Assembly (NCBI GenBank): GCA_951804985.1
Contig: OX638130.1
Span: 310,001-374,000, forward strand
Direction of reading: 5' to 3'
DNA length: 64,000 bases
Origin: Dryomyza anilis
Lineage: Eukaryota; Arthropoda; Insecta; Diptera; Dryomyzidae
Shown here: positions 58,257 to 64,000 of the stretch, piece after piece
How the letters are laid out: the number at the start of each line of letters is the position of its first letter
How positions within the stretch are numbered: the stretch's first letter is position 1
The notes under the pieces: model-generated
The model's input: only the letters and a program-made list of their open reading frames with translations
Databases searched by the model: none
What the model was told of the DNA's origin: nothing
Position numbers and translations under genes: made by a program

Positions 58257-61200
58257 CAATTAACACGGGCACATTTTCCCAATGGCCGCACAGAAAATTG
58301 AAATGAATATAATTCATAGGTAGACATTCGAATTAATATATTTAATATACTTAATCGAATATATATCGGACGAAATAAATACTGAAATTCGGCTTTATTT
58401 GTTTCTGTGGCATATCGGGAAAATGTGTCCGATTAAACGACAGCACTTACCAACTGAAAGTACAGAGCTTTAATATCTATAATAAAATACTTTTAATTGG
58501 ACAGCATTTAGTATTTTTCGCATTAACCAATCTTTTACTTTTGAATACATTGAAAATTTCATGCAACAAATTTTGCTTCTTTAGAAACATGCTATGATTT
58601 AATATTTTTCCAATTTGTGTATACAAATCAAACGTCGGATGTGATAAATCAATTGCAAACGGTTATAAAATGTTCGACCTTAATCGCTGAGTTTCCTTTT
58701 TCATACTACGAATGCTTTGTTATGTTACGCGTATTTACATAGATCGAAAAAGCAAAAAGTTAAAAAATTTATATGAAATATTAAGTTTTATATTTAAAAC
58801 TTCTGCGTGCACTCTTAACAGTGAGGGGCGGGGCGAGATTAAACAAGATACCAAATATCATCTAAACTAAAAACCAACAATGATAAACGTTTAAAATAAC
58901 GTTATGCGAACATAACTAAATGAACAACGTTAATATTCATTAATAATAACAAAAAATAAAATAACAATTTTAATTTTACAACTAATTGCGATCGCGATTT
59001 AAAAGAAATCTCGTCAAACCATAGGTGTGGGGATTTATTATTTTATTATTAAAAAAAGACATTAACACAGACACAAATGTAACAAAAAAATTACTTTGAA
59101 TTTCTGTAATAAATATAATAACTGTAAAATAATGCATAAAACAAAAAACAAATATTTTTCATATAAATAAAATTGCTTCTCATAATAAATGCTTTGATTT
59201 AATTTTTTTTTTGTTCAAATCATTGAATTTCACATTTTTAAAAAATGCAAAAATAGTCAGATGAAAAATAAAGTAAAAAAAAAATAACAATTTAAGTATG
59301 TAGCTGCAAGAATTAACAAAAATACAATAGATATTTTAGGCATTTGCCATCATTCATCAAAATAATGTAAATTTCTCCCCGAAAACTATGTTCGTAAATA
59401 TAACAATAAAAAACGAGAGGGTAAAACCACCAAGAACATAAATGCTTCTTTGTTAACACTAAACACTTATACATTGTAAAATATACATTAAATTCTAGTT
59501 AAATATAAAATTAGTCTAAATGCAAAAAAAACGAAGTATAGCAAAGTGAGGATAGGTATCAAATTAAAATAAATTATATATTTTACCTGAAACTTATGTA
59601 AAAACAAAAAAAAACAAATACAGACTAATGAAACATTTCTAAATTAAATCTTGAAAATATAATTAGTGCAATTTTTGTTATTTGTTTTCTATGTTTTGTG
59701 ATGAAACGATGTGCGAAGAGGATGCACGATGAAACATTTTCAAATGTATTCATTATTCTTAAATCTTTTCTCAAATCTGCGTACAAAATATATACATACA
59801 AAGTCGTACATATATACATAGAATTATGTTTACCAAAAATAGCAGAAACACATATTTACAATTTATACTCTATATAAGTAAAAATGATTCATAAATGTAT
59901 ATTTTTCTTAGACAAAATTGAACAAACTGTTGACAAAAACTGGCTGAGAACCGGCTCTATGAATTTCTGTGTATACAAATTATTGAATTATTTTTAATCG
60001 TCAAAAACAAACCCTGGCTACGCAATACATACTTATCCGCCACCTTAATTTCCGAATCCTACGGATGCGGTACATGTTTGCATTTAAATATTAATAAAAA
60101 TACAAAAAATAAAAACATTCGCATTCTCAAGACACTCACACTTTTATAAAAAATATATTTATATATGTATTTGATATGTGATAAGCCGCAACTCAGTCTT
60201 TTTTGCATTTTCCAAGCTGTGCACTCCTAAGCATTATTTTTTAAATTTTCTAAATTAAAAGCAATGAATATTTTGTATATAAATAATAAAAAACACCGAA
60301 AATCCTTAATCTCAATTTAATGTTATATATATTTTTTTATATACAAATTATAATTTGAATACAAGAAATGCTTACATAATAATTGCCATCCAATTGCTAC
60401 AAAATGAAAAACATAAAATAAAATGCATAATAATAAAAAAAAATAGACTGAAATGTATTAAAAACAACATTTGCCATATTTTACACGCCTGCTGCGTCGT
60501 TTAATAATTAAAATATAATAACTAAAAACTGCTTGATAAATGAAATGAAAACGCATTATTTAAACTAAAACTTTAATTAAATAGAACAAAAAAGCGGCAA
60601 ACTCAGATCTTTCCCGAGTCTTATAATTTCTACAAATACATTTTTTCGCATTTTTGAATTTAATAAAAAAAAAATTAAGGCAACCTTTTGCATTTACTTC
60701 AAATGCCTATAAAATTTTATTGTACTAATAGTCTTTCTGATTTCTTCATTTTAATTTGCATAAAATTCTGTTATCTATTTTTATTTTATCTTAGTAACAT
60801 TTTTTGAGTGTACGCAACGCTTTTTCCTAAATTTAAGTCTTACTTTTTCTGGTCACCATACAACTCTTTTCTATAGCAACTTCCCCGGCTATACTGGAGT
60901 TAATAAAGACTGTTTTATAACTATCCTTCAGTTATTATTATCGCGACATATTTTAAAAATAATTCAATATAATAAATTATGTCCAAATAACGGATTCTTT
61001 GGTTTATTACACAAAGCCATACTTTGTTTAGGAAAGAAACTCAATACATTTATGCTGTAAGAAAATAAAATCTTTAACAATGTTTTCAAAATTGTTAAGT
61101 TTAAATTTTTTACAAATATTTATTATCAACTGTATATTTTTCAAAAGCCTCTTGTTTAAAAAACAGAATACTGAATATTAAAAATTTAATAAAATATACG

Positions 61201-62021
61201 TGTATTAAATATAAATTGCCCGAAACAACAACAACAACAATAAATATGCAAAACTTTAATAAATATAATAATAATATTACATCAATTCATACCCGATGCA
61301 CAATAAATTATAAAATGTATTTAAGAACAAGAATAACAACAACAAGTGAAATTCAAAACATCAAAATGTGAAACTTTATTAATATTAATAAAATTTAAAA
61401 ATGATTATAATTGCTTTTTAGTTTTCGTAAGAGTTACGTAATCTTAAACTGAGAAAAAAACAAAAAACCAAAAAAAACAAAAACAAAAGATGTACATTTA
61501 ATTAAAAGCGAAATTTTTCACACTTTAGCTTAATAAATTGTAAAAAAATGGAATAAAATATAAAATTTAATTGAATTTGTTATGCAAATGATAAAATGTG
61601 TTTTCACTTAATTTTTTATATTTTTAAATGGTAACAAAACTTTTTTTATTGGGAAAATTTAAAATTTAATTTCTTGCGCCAACCAACGAATTAGTCGGTT
61701 GCGATAACAACCGATAAGGTATATTCAACAACCTCTTAATTCGGTTGTGGCAACCTCCATGTCAGTGAGCATTTGATTGTGGCAGCCTCTAAGTCTGTTA
61801 CCTCTAAGTCGGTTAAAATATCCCACTTCTTTGACTTCTAACATAGCAGTGAATTTACAACTTTACAGAAATAACCTTTTTCAGTCGCTTTTTTAGTTGA
61901 GCCCATTCATTTTTTATTTAATATTTTATTTTTGTTGATACAGTTATATTCTGTATTTAAACCCGTATCTTAAATCGTTCATTTCTAGAATTGTTTTTTT
62001 TTTCAAATAAATTTTTTCACA

Positions 62022-62542
62022 AAAAATATAAAATATAAAATATAAAATATAAAATATAAAATATAAAATATAAAATATAAAATATAAAATATAAAATATA
62101 AAATATAAAATATAAAATATAAAATATAAAATATAAAATATAAAATATAAAATATAAAATATAAAATATAAAATATAAAATATAAAATATAAAATATAAA
62201 ATATAAAATATAAAATATAAAATATAAAATATAAAATATAAAATATAAAATATAAAATATAAAATATAAAATATAAAATATAAAATATAAAATATAAAAT
62301 ATAAAATATAAAATATAAAATATAAAATATAAAATATAAAATATAAAATATAAAATATAAAATATAAAATATAAAATATAAAATATAAAATATAAAATAT
62401 AAAATATAAAATATAAAATATAAAATATAAAATATAAAATATAAAATATAAAATATAAAATATAAAATATAAAATATAAAATATAAAATATAAAATATAA
62501 AATATAAAATATAAAATATAAAATATAAAATATATATATATA
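62022..62542. repeat. AAAATAT microsatellite, about 74 copies
   Basis: A 7-bp unit AAAATAT repeated essentially without error, ending in a short TA run. The 225-residue minus-strand frame through it is an artefact. Confidence 0.98.
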
Positions 62543-62744
62543 AACCTAATGTTTGAATTTAAATTATTTTTATTGTTTTTAATTAATTTAGTAGAAATAA
62601 TATAAATTGTAATAATGGTTGAAATTGTATTTAAAAATATATGATATATATAAATAATTAATATAATATATATATATAAAAACACTGTATACAATTATTT
62701 CAATTAAATGATATGAAGTAGGCTATGTCAAAAATCATTATTGC

Positions 62745-63000
62745 TATTTTTAACAATTCGATTGTTAATTTAGTCTGCATTACCAATAACAATCCAAAAT
62801 AACAATTACAATTGTTAATAATGAGGTTTAATTTTTAATTTTAGACGTCAAATTTGCTTCAAAATTCAATTTCGAAAAATTAACAATTTTAATTGTTAAT
62901 ACCAACAATAAATTAACAATAGATAATTGTCAATGCCATTTTGACCAATATGATTGTTAATTTATTGTTAGAATTAACAATTTATTTCTGATTGTGTAGT
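62745..63000. repeat. Cluster of AACAATTGTTAAT-type palindromic motifs
   Basis: Many copies of ATTGTTAATT / AATTAACAAT in both orientations. It could be a decayed MITE; the ends are not definable. Confidence 0.5.
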
Positions 63001-64000
63001 TCTCCAAAAAATGAATTGATACAACAAATCCAATATGCAGTAACTACAAAAAATTTGAAGCAAAAGTAACCACTACTCCGTTCGAAAAGTCATGATAATT
63101 AAGTGGTCACTACTCCGTCCATGGTTCTTATGCTGGAAAAAATCATGGTAAATGAAATGAATGGTAAATCATGGTAAATAAAAAACAACAATTTATACTA
63201 TTAAAATTGGTCAATAGGAAGCGTACCAATAGTTTAATAATATTTAAATTTTTAATATAATATGATGATACATTTTATATTCTTTTTATTCTTATAATTA
63301 CAATAAGCAAGACCTATAAATATTTAATTGATACGTATAATTACTTTTATGGTATAGTCGAATTAAATTTTCCTAATAATTTATTAAAACAAAAATGGAT
63401 TTTAGTTAATTTATTGTATATTTTATTTTGTTTATATGTCGAAATGGAAATTCACTTTTATAAATCACACACGTAAAAAGACACTTCTCATTGCAAAAGA
63501 TTATAACACATTTAATTAATGTTCGCTTCAGTTTCCAATAATTGATTGTAATACTTGAGTCTGCATATATTTTTGAGTCCGTTGCCATAATAGAAATTCG
63601 ATGTATTATTTATTTTCTGTAATAAATAAAACAAAAAGTTTAATGAAATTGCATTAAATACATTGAGTTCTTACCAATGATAAACGCGTCATAATGTCGA
63701 TTATCACAAAAAATACATGCGACCAATTTGAGCAAACACGCAGAATGACGCACAAAACGAACATGTTTTTATGTATTTTTTTGCCACCTTTACTAGTATA
63801 GGAGGAAACCATTAAAATAATAGTATTTATTCTATTAAAAATGATAATATTGAAATATTTAAACTTATGGTGCTGAATTTTTCGAATACTGTCAAAATAA
63901 TAAGAAAACTTTTGATTTAAAAAGAAAATACTACTAATACATGAACCATAAGATCAAAGGTCGTACCATTAAGTACTTAATGATATCTATTAATTTATTT

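Larger units (their letters stand above)
56867..64000 (+). other. 3' UTR and downstream flank of para, no second gene seen
   Basis: AT-rich sequence with many AATAAA hexamers. It holds a CAA repeat, a CA-rich repeat, a long AAAATAT array and a patch at 62745-63000 with repeated AACAATTGTTAAT-type motifs. Frames longer than 60 codons look like low-complexity artefacts. The poly(A) site cannot be chosen from sequence alone; long brain-type 3' UTRs are common for neuronal fly genes. Confidence 0.7.

Noticed and set aside
62017..62694. 225-codon minus-strand frame
   Set aside because: It is the translation of the AAAATAT microsatellite.
56867..64000. A second gene or tRNA downstream of para
   Set aside because: I found no conserved protein, no plausible exon structure and no tRNA-like cloverleaf; the frames are AT-rich noise.

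Overview
The window is animal nuclear DNA, AT-rich, with short GC-richer exons separated by long repeat-filled introns. Every coding exon I can support belongs to one gene on the + strand: para, the insect voltage-gated sodium channel. The protein is very close to the Drosophila and house fly versions that I know. It shares fly-specific alternative splice sites and two pairs of alternative exons, so the source is very probably a higher (cyclorrhaphan) fly. I cannot name the species. The gene enters the window already inside domain I (end of segment S5) and runs to its stop codon at 56866. After that come about 7.1 kb of AT-rich 3' flank or UTR with no second gene that I recognise.

Layout: 1-570 domain I pore and S6; 5084-11293 I-II linker exons; 16495-20451 domain II (with alternative exons c and d) and the start of the II-III linker; 23951-24680 II-III linker and domain III S1; 27077-39881 domain III (alternative exons k and l, pore, S6, inactivation gate); 42136-56866 domain IV and C-terminus. 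Using the short splice forms, with one exon from each alternative pair, the joined exons give 1,664 codons in one continuous frame. The selectivity residues D, E, K, A are all present. The insecticide-resistance positions I can place (918, 925, 929, 932, 1014) are all susceptible-type.

The gene also carries several changes I would not expect in para. Alternative exon k is 10 nt short and frameshifted. A phase-0 exon of about 130 codons in the I-II linker was not found. The conserved C-terminal tail is replaced. Several near-invariant membrane residues differ (DII S1 Glu to Val, DIII S4 Arg to Leu, DIV S3 Gly to Asp, DIV S5 Phe to Ser, DIV S6 Asn to Thr). These are either real lineage changes, signs of relaxed constraint, or assembly errors. 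The conserved framework of the other exons argues against a simple dead pseudogene.

The introns are a museum of DNA transposons. There are two Russian-doll insertions, 912-5001 (two layers) and 48526-53443 (three layers). The layers have hAT-type ends (YARNG) and 8-bp target duplications, perfect in four layers and 7 of 8 in the fifth. The same 2.5-3.4 kb foldback family forms the innermost element in both. Also present are a 472-bp hAT MITE built of GATTAATC-like motifs, a Transib-like foldback element with a CACAGTG end, a dead Tc1/mariner element with DD37E spacing, an inverted pair of an unclassified 0.8 kb repeat, a 2.4 kb tandem duplication carrying about 90 copies per array of a 15-bp G/T-rich minisatellite, and two huge pure microsatellites (TATTA x 335 and AAAATAT x about 74).
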